From: Rhodospirillales bacterium
GTDB taxonomy: Bacteria > Pseudomonadota > Alphaproteobacteria > Acetobacterales > Acetobacteraceae
Length of the DNA stretch: 7,092 nucleotides
Reading direction: 5' to 3'
Assembly: GCA_018971455.1 (NCBI GenBank)
Contig: JAGXAV010000101.1
Location: forward strand, 1-7,092
The first letter of the stretch is position 1, and every line of letters starts with the position of its first letter. Positions 1 to 6,419 of this stretch are shown one piece after another. Below the pieces are notes generated by a model. The model was given only the letters and a program-made list of their open reading frames with translations. It searched no databases and had not been told where the DNA came from. A program made the translations under genes and the position numbers.

Positions 1-719
1 GAGACCCCCTCGGGCGGCACCACCACCGACGGCAGGATGGTGTTGAGCTCGGTCAGCACCTGCTGGGTGACATCGAACTCGTTGATGTTCAGCGCCACCT
101 GCGCGCGGTGCAGCACGAGATTCATGCCGCGGCTCTCGGCGACCTGGCGGATGACCGCGATCAGCGTCGCCTGGATCTGGTTGAGGCCGACCTGCGCCGC
201 TTCCTGGATAATTTCGTTGCGCTTACGGAACTCGATCTGCGCCTTGGTGATGCGGTCCTGAAGCTCCTGCTCCTTGGCGCGGATCTGGGCCGGCGACAGC
301 TTGGCGCGCTCGTTGGTGAGCGTCTGCTGCATCTCGCGCCAGGTGCCCTGCTCCTTCTGCGCGTCGTCGCTCAGCTTCTGGCGCCGCTCGCTGATCACCC
401 GATCGACCTGCTGGGCGGCGGTGGAGGCGCGCATCACCTCGGGCACGTCGATCACGCCGACCACGGCGGCCGGCGGCGCGGCGCCCTTGGGCAGCGCCGG
501 CAGTTCGGGGACCGGGGGCATCGGAATGGGCGGCGGGGCCTGCTGCGCGGCACCCGGCCCCGGCGCGCTGGGCGGCGGGGTCGGGCGGGCCACCGGGTGC
601 GGCGCCGGGGCGGCCGGCTTGCCGGGGACGAAGAAATCCTTGTTCTGCGCCGCCGCCGGGCCGGCAGCCGCCAGGGTGGCCGCCAAGAGCAGGGCGGCGA
701 TCATCTTCATGCGAGTCAT
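1..719 (-). CDS. skp: Skp/OmpH family periplasmic chaperone, 3' end cut by window edge
   Basis: 239 codons are visible, read by translating the minus strand from the ATG at 719; no stop occurs before the window edge. Residues 1-24 form a signal peptide (MTRMKM, then an Ala/Leu core, ending AAA|Q). Residues 32-83 are a low-complexity proline/alanine-rich stretch (22 prolines in 52). The OmpH/Skp domain follows: a beta-strand VVGVIDVPEVM (86-96), a long charged helical region rich in Gln/Glu/Lys/Arg (about 101-195) matching the Skp coiled-coil arms, then RGMNLVLHRAQVALN (197-211) and FDVTQQVLTELNTILPSV near the family's usual C-terminus, so probably only a few residues are missing. Skp trimers hold unfolded outer-membrane proteins in the periplasm and hand them to BamA, encoded immediately upstream with a 5-base gap. 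No strong Shine-Dalgarno is visible, so coupling to bamA translation is likely. ATG at 710 is an alternative start. The proline-rich insert is absent from E. coli Skp. Confidence 0.92.
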   Translation of the reverse strand, partial: MTRMKMIAALLLAATLAAAGPAAAQNKDFFVPGKPAAPAPHPVARPTPPPSAPGPGAAQQAPPPIPMPPVPELPALPKGAAPPAAVVGVIDVPEVMRASTAAQQVDRVISERRQKLSDDAQKEQGTWREMQQTLTNERAKLSPAQIRAKEQELQDRITKAQIEFRKRNEIIQEAAQVGLNQIQATLIAVIRQVAESRGMNLVLHRAQVALNINEFDVTQQVLTELNTILPSVVVPPEGV

Positions 720-724
720 GTCTG

Positions 725-3094
725 TCAGAACCTTGTGCCGAAGCCGAAGCGGAAAATCTGTGTCTGGTCGTAGGCCTTCTTGATCACCGGCACGCCGAGA
801 TCGATGTTGATCAGGCCGAACGGGGTCTTCCAGGAAACGCCGACGCCGGCGCCGACGCGCGGGGCGGCATCGTCGACGATGGCCACGGGCACGCCGTGCA
901 ACGCCAGCCGGTTGACCTGCGAGAGCGAGCCGACATCGACGAAGGCGCGCCCGGTCAGGCCGAGATCGGGCGAGATCGGCAGCGGGAAGCGCAGTTCGGT
1001 CGATTGCGTCCACAAAAGCCGCCCGCCGAGGGCGTCGCCGCCGACGATGGCGTGCGGGCCGACACCGCCCGAGGCAAAGCCGCGCAGGTTCTCGCCGCCG
1101 AGGAAGAAGCGGTCGATGATGTGCTCGGTGTGGCCGAGATTGAACAGGTAGCCGGCGCCGGCCGACACCGCGATGCCCCAGTCCGAATTGCCGGTGAAAT
1201 TGTCGAGCGGCACGTAGTAGGTGCCGTCCACCTTGGCGCGCACGAAGCGGGCATCGCCGCCAAGCCCCGCGAAATCCGAGCCGAGGCGGATGACGAAGCC
1301 CTTGTGCGCGTCGAGCTTGCTGTCGCGGTAATCCACCGTGAAGGTCTGGCTGAGCTGGGAGAGCAGGCTCTGCCCGGCCTCGTCCTGCACGTAGATGCTG
1401 GCGCCGGACTGCACGTTGTAGACATTGCGCTGCGCCAGCGTGTAGCCCCAGGCCTGGCGCAGATGCTCGGTGAACTGATAGCCGAGATTGGCGGTGAAGC
1501 CGAACCGGCGCTCGTTGTACTGCGCCGTGTCGAGGTTGTTGGTCTGGGTGCGGAAGAGGTCGATGCCGGCCAGGATGTTGCGATCCAGGAAATAGGGATC
1601 GGTGATCGCGAGATCGATCTGGCTCTGCTTCTGCGCCAGCGTGGCGTTGATGCCGGCATCGATGCCGGTGCCGATGACGTTGCGCTCGCGCAGGCCCACA
1701 TTGGCCAGCGCCCCGAGATCGGTCGAATAGCCGCCGCCCAATGTCAGCTCGCCGGTCGCCTTCTCCTGGATGGTGGTGGTCAGGATGGTCTTGTCCGGCG
1801 CCGAGCCGGGCGTGGCCTCGATGCCGACATTGGCGAAGTAGTCGAGGTCCTGCAGCCGCTGGCGGCTCAGCCGGATCAGGGCGGCGTTGAACGGGTCGCC
1901 CTCGGCGACGCGGAACTCGCGGCGGATCACCTTGTCCTGGGTGCGCTCGTTGCCGACGATGTCGATGCGCTCGATATAGACGCGCGGACCCTGGCCGATG
2001 TCGAACACCAGGTCGATGGTGTGCTTCTTGGTGTCGCGCGTCACCATCGGCTTCACCTCGACGAAGGCGAAGCCGTGATTCTGGAGCGTGTCGGTCAGCG
2101 CCTGCACGGTGCGTTCGACCGCGTCGCCATCGTACCAATCCCCGGGCGCAAGCTCGAGCAGCGGCAGCAGCGTCTTCTTGTCGACGTTCTTCAGCGAGGC
2201 GTTGATATCGACCTTGGCGATCTTGTAGCGCGCGCCCTCGTGCAGCGTGTAGGTCAGGAAGAAGGCCGATTTATCCGGCGCCAGCTCGGCATTGGCGCTG
2301 ACCACCTCGAAATCGGCATAGCCCTTGCGCAGATAGAATTTGCGCAGCGCCTCCTTGTCGGCGTTGACGCGGTCCGGGTCGTAGCTGTCGCTGGTGGACA
2401 GGAAGCGCCACCAGGCGGTCTGGCGGGTGTTGATGATCTCGCCGAGGCGGCCCGAGCCGAAGGCGTGGTTGCCGACGAAGACGATGCGGCTGACCAGCGT
2501 CTCGCGCCCCTCGTTGATCTCGAAGACGACATCGACGCGGTTCTGGTCGAGCTTGATGATCTTCGGCTCGATCGAGGCGGCGAAATAGCCGCGCCGCGCA
2601 TAGAGGTCGAGCAGGCGCTGGCGGTCGGCGCGGGCGGCGGCGGGGGTGAACACGGCGCGCGGCAGAAGCTGGACCTCAGGACGCAGCGTGGAGTCGACGA
2701 GCTTGTGGTTCCCCTCGAAGGCGATGCGGTTGACGATCGGGTTCTCGACGACCTGCACCACCAGGACGTCGCCCGCGCGGCTCAGCTTGACGTCGCTGAA
2801 CAGGCCGGTGGCGTAGAGGGTCTTGAGGCTGCGGTCGATCTGGCCGGAGTCGAACGGGTCGCCGGGCTGGACCAGCATGTAGGAGCGTACGGTCGCGGCC
2901 TCGATGCGCTCATTGCCCTGCACGCGGATGCTGCCGATGACCCCACCCGGCGCCGGCCGTGCCGCCACCGGACGCACGGGGGCCGCGGGGCGCGCGGGCG
3001 CGCTGGCGGGGGCGGTCTGGGCGTCGGATGTCACGGGAAGAAAGGCGCCGGCCAGACAGGCCAGTGCGAGCAACGCCGCGCGAGTGCGAAACAA
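725..3094 (-). CDS. bamA: Outer membrane protein assembly factor BamA
   Basis: BamA is the core of the BAM complex; it folds and inserts beta-barrel proteins into the outer membrane. From the TTG at 3094 the protein is 789 residues (E. coli about 810). It has a signal peptide at 1-25 (MFRTRAALLALACLAGAF, ending SDA|Q), a Pro/Ala-rich linker at about 27-50, and five POTRA domains at roughly 52-119, 120-195, 198-288, 290-368 and 372-445. Typical POTRA motifs include GSIRVQGNERI, GRETLVSRIVFVGN and IERIDIVGNERTQDKVI. The barrel spans about 447-789, with the LRGF version of the conserved loop-6 (V)RGF motif at 670-673 and a C-terminal beta-signal ending FRFGFGTRF. I chose TTG at 3094 because AGGGGGA lies six bases upstream and the signal peptide then sits at the N-terminus. 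The longer frame from ATG 3163 would add 23 Arg-rich residues ahead of it and has no comparable ribosome site. It lies between rseP and skp. Confidence 0.95.
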   Translation of the reverse strand: MFRTRAALLALACLAGAFLPVTSDAQTAPASAPARPAAPVRPVAARPAPGGVIGSIRVQGNERIEAATVRSYMLVQPGDPFDSGQIDRSLKTLYATGLFSDVKLSRAGDVLVVQVVENPIVNRIAFEGNHKLVDSTLRPEVQLLPRAVFTPAAARADRQRLLDLYARRGYFAASIEPKIIKLDQNRVDVVFEINEGRETLVSRIVFVGNHAFGSGRLGEIINTRQTAWWRFLSTSDSYDPDRVNADKEALRKFYLRKGYADFEVVSANAELAPDKSAFFLTYTLHEGARYKIAKVDINASLKNVDKKTLLPLLELAPGDWYDGDAVERTVQALTDTLQNHGFAFVEVKPMVTRDTKKHTIDLVFDIGQGPRVYIERIDIVGNERTQDKVIRREFRVAEGDPFNAALIRLSRQRLQDLDYFANVGIEATPGSAPDKTILTTTIQEKATGELTLGGGYSTDLGALANVGLRERNVIGTGIDAGINATLAQKQSQIDLAITDPYFLDRNILAGIDLFRTQTNNLDTAQYNERRFGFTANLGYQFTEHLRQAWGYTLAQRNVYNVQSGASIYVQDEAGQSLLSQLSQTFTVDYRDSKLDAHKGFVIRLGSDFAGLGGDARFVRAKVDGTYYVPLDNFTGNSDWGIAVSAGAGYLFNLGHTEHIIDRFFLGGENLRGFASGGVGPHAIVGGDALGGRLLWTQSTELRFPLPISPDLGLTGRAFVDVGSLSQVNRLALHGVPVAIVDDAAPRVGAGVGVSWKTPFGLINIDLGVPVIKKAYDQTQIFRFGFGTRF

Positions 3095-3100
3095 AAGCGA

Positions 3101-3107
3101 TCCCCCT
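3101..3107 (-). promoter_or_regulatory. Shine-Dalgarno that fixes the bamA TTG start
   Basis: The minus strand reads AGGGGGA, a strong anti-16S match, followed by six bases and then TTG at 3092-3094. This spacing is close to ideal and places the initiating residue directly before the signal peptide, so it decides in favour of the TTG over the upstream in-frame ATG at 3163. Confidence 0.75.
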
Positions 3108-3162
3108 AGATCTGCGTCAACAGCGCTGCGTCGAACGGAGCGGCGGCGTGCCGCCCATGGCA

Positions 3163-3183
3163 CCAGCTCACCAATCGAGCTGG
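3163..3183 (-). repeat. Perfect 7-bp stem-loop in the bamA leader
   Basis: CCAGCTC and GAGCTGG are exact inverted repeats around a seven-base loop. On the minus strand a further GGC...GCC pairing can extend the stem across a small internal loop. It lies 69-89 bases before the bamA start, with no T-run after it. It may be a leader RNA structure, the base of an rseP 3' end, or an operator-like dyad; the sequence does not decide. Confidence 0.45.
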
Positions 3184-3259
3184 CTGGCCACGGGCGGGCC
3201 GCACAATAGCGGCGCCTCGCGCGCCGCGCTACCCGCGCCGCGCGCGGCGATGCCGCGGA

Positions 3260-4387
3260 TCAGCCGAGGAGGCCGGCAACCCAGCGGAACAGGCCGATAT
3301 GGGCCAGATCGTTCCAGGTGGCGAAGACGAACAGCCCGATGAGCAGCGCGAATCCGGCCCGGAAGCCGTATTCCTGGGCGCGAATCGGCAGCGGCCGCCC
3401 GCGCAGCGCCTCGGCGAGCAGGAACATCAGGTGCCCGCCATCGAGCACCGGGATCGGGAACAGGTTGATCAGGCCGAGATTGACCGACAGGACGGCGATG
3501 AACGAGACGAGGCTGGCCAGGCCGAGGGCCGCGACCTGCCCGGAAAGCTCGGCGATTCGCACCGGCCCGCCGAGCTGCGCCGTCCCGCCATGGCGGGTCA
3601 TCATCTCCCACACCCCGGCCAGCGTCTGCTCGCCGACCAGCCAGGTCTGCGCCAGCCCGGCCGGCACCGCGGCGAAGACCGACATCTTCCTGAACGATTC
3701 CGCCCCGCCGCGGATGCCCAGCAGCCCGGTGACGTGGCCGTGGCCGTCATTCTGGGACTCGGCCGTCACCGTCACGTCCCGCGCCTGCCCGGCGCGCATG
3801 ATGTGCAGGGTCAGGCGGTCGCCCGGATGGGTGGAGACGATGCGCTGGATGTCCGCGAAGCGCGTCACCTTCTCGGCGCCGATGGCGCTTACCACGTCGC
3901 CGGGCTGGAGCCCGCCCAGCGCCGCGGGCGTGCCGGCGACCACCTCGCCCACCACCGGTGCCGCATCCGAACCGGCCACCGGCTGGCCCATCACCGCGAA
4001 CAGGCCGATGAACAGCACCGCCGCGAGCACGAAATTGGCGACCGGCCCGGCGGCAATGATGATGGCGCGCGAGAGCACCGATTTCTCATGGAAGGTGCGG
4101 CCGGGAATCCAGCTCGCCCGGGTGGCGTCCGACGCCTCCTCCGCGCGTTCCTGCCCGTGCAGCTTCACGTAGCCGCCGAGCGGAATCCAGGCGACCTTCC
4201 ACGCCGTGCCGTGGCGGTCCGTCCAGCCGAAAATGGACGAGCCGAAGCCGATCGAGAACGCCTCGACATGCACGCCCCGCCAGCGTGCCGCCAGATAATG
4301 GCCGAGTTCGTGGATGAACACGAGGATGCCGAGAACCACGACGAAGGAGACCGGCGTGCGAAGGGCGGCAGGCAGGAAATCGAACAC
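3260..4387 (-). CDS. rseP: RseP/MmpA-type site-2 intramembrane zinc metalloprotease
   Basis: This 375-residue inner-membrane protease belongs to peptidase family M50. The first membrane segment carries the zinc site HELGH (H26, E27, H30). A second hydrophobic span lies at about 105-133 (AIIIAAGPVANFVLAAVLF). One periplasmic PDZ-like domain spans about 145-212, with TPAALGGLQPGDVV matching the PDZ core. The second active-site motif NLFPIPVLDGGHL (308-320) supplies the third zinc ligand, D316, and a last membrane span lies at about 342-358. Family members cut membrane proteins within the bilayer after a first periplasmic cleavage: RseA in E. coli, PodJ in Caulobacter (MmpA). The substrate here is unknown. 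The start is GTG (4385-4387), supported by AAGGGGA four bases upstream. The protein is shorter than E. coli RseP (about 450) because only one PDZ is evident. It follows the AT-rich gap after dxr and precedes bamA, the usual position for this gene. Confidence 0.94.
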   Translation of the reverse strand: MFDFLPAALRTPVSFVVVLGILVFIHELGHYLAARWRGVHVEAFSIGFGSSIFGWTDRHGTAWKVAWIPLGGYVKLHGQERAEEASDATRASWIPGRTFHEKSVLSRAIIIAAGPVANFVLAAVLFIGLFAVMGQPVAGSDAAPVVGEVVAGTPAALGGLQPGDVVSAIGAEKVTRFADIQRIVSTHPGDRLTLHIMRAGQARDVTVTAESQNDGHGHVTGLLGIRGGAESFRKMSVFAAVPAGLAQTWLVGEQTLAGVWEMMTRHGGTAQLGGPVRIAELSGQVAALGLASLVSFIAVLSVNLGLINLFPIPVLDGGHLMFLLAEALRGRPLPIRAQEYGFRAGFALLIGLFVFATWNDLAHIGLFRWVAGLLG

Positions 4388-4391
4388 GGCG

Positions 4392-4398
4392 TCCCCTT
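4392..4398 (-). promoter_or_regulatory. Shine-Dalgarno for rseP GTG start
   Basis: The minus strand reads AAGGGGA, then CGCC, then GTG. The match to the anti-Shine-Dalgarno is strong and the distance from the GG core is suitable, which supports GTG at 4385-4387 as the true start. Confidence 0.7.
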
Positions 4399-4463
4399 AC
4401 GTCTCAATATTTACTTATCTTTGGACAAAAATTACACAACCGCAGTCAAGCACAATGCATCAA

Positions 4464-4485
4464 TGAATTAAACAGTTTTGATTCA
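4464..4485. repeat. 22-bp imperfect dyad upstream of rseP
   Basis: The sequence has the symmetric form TGAAT-N-AAA-N4-TTT-N-ATTCA, eight matching positions in each 11-base half. On the minus strand it overlaps the -10-like TTTAAT at 4467-4472. The form resembles an operator for a dimeric regulator, but AT-rich DNA produces such symmetry by chance fairly often and I do not recognise the regulator. Confidence 0.35.
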
Positions 4486-4526
4486 CCAATTTTGTAACCT
4501 TCGGTCGAGAATCCGGCCATGCTTAC

Positions 4527-4549
4527 CCGTCAAGGTTGCCGTTGACCGG
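4527..4549 (-). terminator. Weak stem-loop just after dxr
   Basis: Starting two bases beyond the dxr stop, CC-g-GTCAA and TTGAC-g-GG can pair around an eight-base loop (seven pairs with one G-G mismatch). No T-run follows, so it is at best an inefficient terminator or a 3'-end stabiliser; it could be chance. Confidence 0.2.
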
Positions 4550-4551
4550 CC

Positions 4552-5718
4552 TCACGCCGCCGAGCGGCCCTTGGCGACGCAGATCTGTCCGCCGACACGC
4601 CGCGCCCACCCATCCAGTTCCAGCACCGCGTCCAGGCTGTCGGCCGGTTGCGGCCCGATCGACGCCAGCGCCTCCTCGACCAGGGCGGCAATGTCGAGAA
4701 ACCCGATCTGCCCGGCCAGGAACCCCGCCACCGCGACCTCGTTGGCGGCACTGAAAATGGTGGGAGCGCCGCCGCCCGCCTGCAAGGCCTCCCGCGCCAG
4801 ACGCAGGGCGGGAAAGCGCGCGAGGTCGGGGGCGCCGAATTCAAGCCGCCCGATCGCCGCGAGGTCGAGGCGGCGGGCATGGGTGGCGATGCGCGCCGGC
4901 CAGGCCAGCGTATGGGCGATCGGCACCCGCATGTCCGGGCTGCCAAGCTGGGCCAGCACGCTGCCATCGGCATAATAGACCAGCCCGTGCACCACCGACT
5001 GGGGATGCACCAGCACCTCGATCGACTCGCTTGGCAGACCGAAGAGACGTGCAGCCTCAATGACTTCGAGGCCTTTGTTCATCATCGTCGCGCTGTCGAT
5101 GCTGATCTTCGCCCCCATCGACCAGACCGGGTGGCGCAGGGCGGCCTCGGGCAGCGCGCGGGCCATGTCATCCAGGCTCGCGGTGCGGAACGGCCCGCCC
5201 GAGGCGGTCAGCGCAATGCGCTCGACGGCGCCATGGTTGCCGTCGGCCATCGCCTGGAAGATGGCGTTGTGCTCCGAATCGACCGGCAGGAGCGTGGCGC
5301 CATGCGCCTCCACCGCCTCCAGCATCACCTCGCCGGCGCAGACCAGGGCCTCCTTGTTGGCCAGCGCCACGGCGCCGCCATTGCGGATCGCCGCCAGCGT
5401 CGGTTTCAGCCCGGCCGCACCGGTGATCGCCGCCATGGTCCAGTCCACCGGCAGCGCCGCCGCGGCCACCACCGCGGCCTCGCCGCAATCGGTGGCGATG
5501 CCGGTGCCGGCCAGGGCGGCGGCCAGTTCGGCGTGGCAGGAGGCATCGCTGATCACCGCCCATTCCGCGCGCAGCGCCACCGCCTGCTCGGCCAGCAGCC
5601 GGGCATTGCGCCCGCCGACCAGGGCTCGCACGCGATAGGATTCGGGGGCCGCCGCCAGCAGATCGATGGTCTGCGTTCCAACGCTGCCGGTGCTGCCGAG
5701 AATCGACACGGTCTTCAT
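4552..5718 (-). CDS. dxr: 1-deoxy-D-xylulose 5-phosphate reductoisomerase
   Basis: Dxr makes 2-C-methyl-D-erythritol 4-phosphate from DXP with NADPH, the committing step of the MEP isoprenoid pathway, in the cytoplasm. The 388-residue protein opens with the NADPH-binding loop GSTGSVG (8-14). Other expected motifs are NKEALV (121-126), the metal ligands in PVDSEHN (D147, E149), SGGPF (173-177, S173), HPVWSMG (196-202, H196 and W199) and NKGLE (214-218, N214, K215, metal ligand E218), followed by the C-terminal helical domain. All catalytic residues known from E. coli Dxr are present. The ATG at 5716-5718 overlaps the cdsA stop as ATGA, and AGGG lies eight bases upstream, so translation is probably coupled to cdsA. 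The reading frame stays open upstream to 6255, but that part lies inside cdsA and lacks Dxr homology, so it is excluded. Its product feeds the UppS substrate pool, which fits its neighbour two genes upstream. Confidence 0.97.
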   Translation of the reverse strand: MKTVSILGSTGSVGTQTIDLLAAAPESYRVRALVGGRNARLLAEQAVALRAEWAVISDASCHAELAAALAGTGIATDCGEAAVVAAAALPVDWTMAAITGAAGLKPTLAAIRNGGAVALANKEALVCAGEVMLEAVEAHGATLLPVDSEHNAIFQAMADGNHGAVERIALTASGGPFRTASLDDMARALPEAALRHPVWSMGAKISIDSATMMNKGLEVIEAARLFGLPSESIEVLVHPQSVVHGLVYYADGSVLAQLGSPDMRVPIAHTLAWPARIATHARRLDLAAIGRLEFGAPDLARFPALRLAREALQAGGGAPTIFSAANEVAVAGFLAGQIGFLDIAALVEEALASIGPQPADSLDAVLELDGWARRVGGQICVAKGRSAA

Positions 5719-6419
5719 TGCCACAACCCTACTCCGCCCCCGAGCGCCAATGCCAGCACCGCCGCAAGAGGAGCGGCGAGCAGCAGCCCATCGAGCCGGT
5801 CGAGCAGGCCGCCATGGCCGGGGATCAGCCGGCCGGAATCCTTCACGCCGAAATGCCGCTTCAGCCCGCTCTCCAGCAGGTCGCCGATCTGGCTCGCAAC
5901 GCCCAGCGCCAGCGCCGCCGCCACCGCGTGCCCGGCCGCCGCCCAGCCCCGGCTGGCGCCCGGCCCGAGCATGGCCGCCGCCAGACCGACGAGCGCGGCC
6001 CCCACGAGCCCGCCCAGCGCGCCCGAGCGCGTCTTGCCCGGGGAAATGCGGGGGGCCAGTTTCGGCCCGCCCAGCGCCCGGCCGGCCAGATAGGCGCCGA
6101 TATCGCTCGCCCACACCACCAGCATGACGAACAGCACGTTGCCGCGCCCGGCCAGCGGATCGGCCCGCAGCCAGAGCAGCGCCAGCAGCGCCGGCCCGAA
6201 ATAGACCACGCCGCCGGCCAGCGCCAGCCGCCGCCCACGGGCCAGCCCGTGCCACTCATAGGCCACGCCGCCGCCGGCCAGCAGCACCAGCCCGGCCCAT
6301 GCCAGCCCGCCGATCCACAGGCACGCCAGCGCCAGCGGCGCCAGCACCAGCGCCGAGAGCAGGCGAAGCCGCAAATCGCGCCAGGGCGCGGGGGCGGGCT
6401 CAGCCGGGCCTGGCGCCAA
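5715..6419 (-). CDS. cdsA: Phosphatidate cytidylyltransferase (CDP-diglyceride synthase)
   Basis: CdsA condenses phosphatidic acid with CTP to give CDP-diacylglycerol, precursor of all phospholipids, at the inner membrane. From the TTG at 6417-6419 it has 234 residues, mostly hydrophobic, with about seven membrane segments. The family signature is complete at about 184-210: [13 protein letters not shown], then [24 protein letters not shown] (104-118) and [12 protein letters not shown] (126-137) are further conserved CdsA motifs containing the metal and CTP-binding acidic and basic residues. The start is uncertain. TTG at 6419 gives a short Pro/Ala N-terminus before WRDLRLRL and overlaps uppS by 20 bases, with a modest GGGA upstream. 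An ATG at 6473 would add 18 Arg-rich residues and overlap uppS by 74 bases with no visible ribosome site. The TGA shares bases with the dxr ATG. The protein is somewhat shorter than E. coli CdsA (285) but within the family range. Confidence 0.94.
   Translation of the reverse strand: MAPGPAEPAPAPWRDLRLRLLSALVLAPLALACLWIGGLAWAGLVLLAGGGVAYEWHGLARGRRLALAGGVVYFGPALLALLWLRADPLAGRGNVLFVMLVVWASDIGAYLAGRALGGPKLAPRISPGKTRSGALGGLVGAALVGLAAAMLGPGASRGWAAAGHAVAAALALGVASQIGDLLESGLKRHFGVKDSGRLIPGHGGLLDRLDGLLLAAPLAAVLALALGGGVGLWQ

Larger units (their letters stand above)
3095..3259 (-). other. Non-coding gap between rseP and bamA, rich in stem-loops
   Basis: 165 bases of very GC-rich sequence separate the rseP stop from the bamA start. 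I see no convincing -35/-10 pair; a TTGACG lies at 3115-3120, but it is too near the start codon to serve bamA as a -35 element unless the mRNA were leaderless. Four perfect inverted repeats lie in series (stem/loop lengths): 3243-3257 (6/3), 3198-3213 (5/6), 3163-3183 (7/7) and 3142-3155 (5/4). None is followed by a T-run on the minus strand, so none is a textbook terminator. A 10-base direct repeat, CGCGCCGCGC, occurs at 3220-3229 and 3234-3243. Short hairpins are expected by chance in such GC-rich DNA; only the 7/7 one stands out. Confidence 0.55.
4388..4551 (-). promoter_or_regulatory. AT-rich dxr-rseP intergenic region, probable promoter for rseP-bamA-skp
   Basis: This 164-base gap is the only clearly AT-rich stretch in the window: by hand count positions 4401-4500 hold 32 G+C in 100, against surroundings that are visibly about two-thirds or more G+C. 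On the minus strand it holds a good -35-like TTGACT (4444-4449), but at 17-18 bases spacing the -10 position reads only TCCAAA. It also has a -10-like TTTAAT (4467-4472) whose upstream partner is weak. I therefore infer a promoter from composition and position, without a confident hexamer pair. Confidence 0.4.

Noticed and set aside
896..3109. A 737-codon open frame on the plus strand opposite bamA, with similar long plus-strand frames opposite skp (108-773), rseP (3299-4471) and dxr (4648-6093).
   Set aside because: All lie in exact codon register with the minus-strand genes, where an antisense stop requires a sense TTA, CTA or TCA codon. These codons are avoided in this GC-rich genome, so the mirrors stay open by chance. 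Their translations are repetitive and resemble no family, while the sense frames carry complete family motifs.
3115..3120. TTGACG on the minus strand as a -35 element for bamA.
   Set aside because: A -10 element at normal spacing would fall on the start codon, leaving no leader for the strong Shine-Dalgarno that is evidently used.
3220..3243. Direct repeat CGCGCCGCGC twice, 14 bases apart.
   Set aside because: It consists only of G and C in a region of nearly pure G+C, so it is most simply low-complexity sequence; no further copies form an array.
3168..4490. The 8-mer TCACCAAT occurs in both intergenic gaps (3168-3175 and 4483-4490), each touching an inverted repeat.
   Set aside because: With two gaps of about 165 bases a shared 8-mer is expected by chance at a rate not far below one, and the surrounding bases do not match.
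4446..4520. A 24-codon minus-strand open frame (ATG at 4520) in the dxr-rseP gap, possible leader peptide beginning MAGFSTEG.
   Set aside because: Only a weak ribosome site precedes it, its composition is that of the AT-rich gap rather than of genes here, and a frame of this length is expected by chance.
5719..6255. Apparent 179-residue N-terminal extension of dxr in the same open frame.
   Set aside because: It lies entirely within cdsA in another frame, is low-complexity Ala/Arg/Gly, and Dxr proteins start at the NADPH-binding loop. The ATG at 5718 overlaps the cdsA stop in the usual way.
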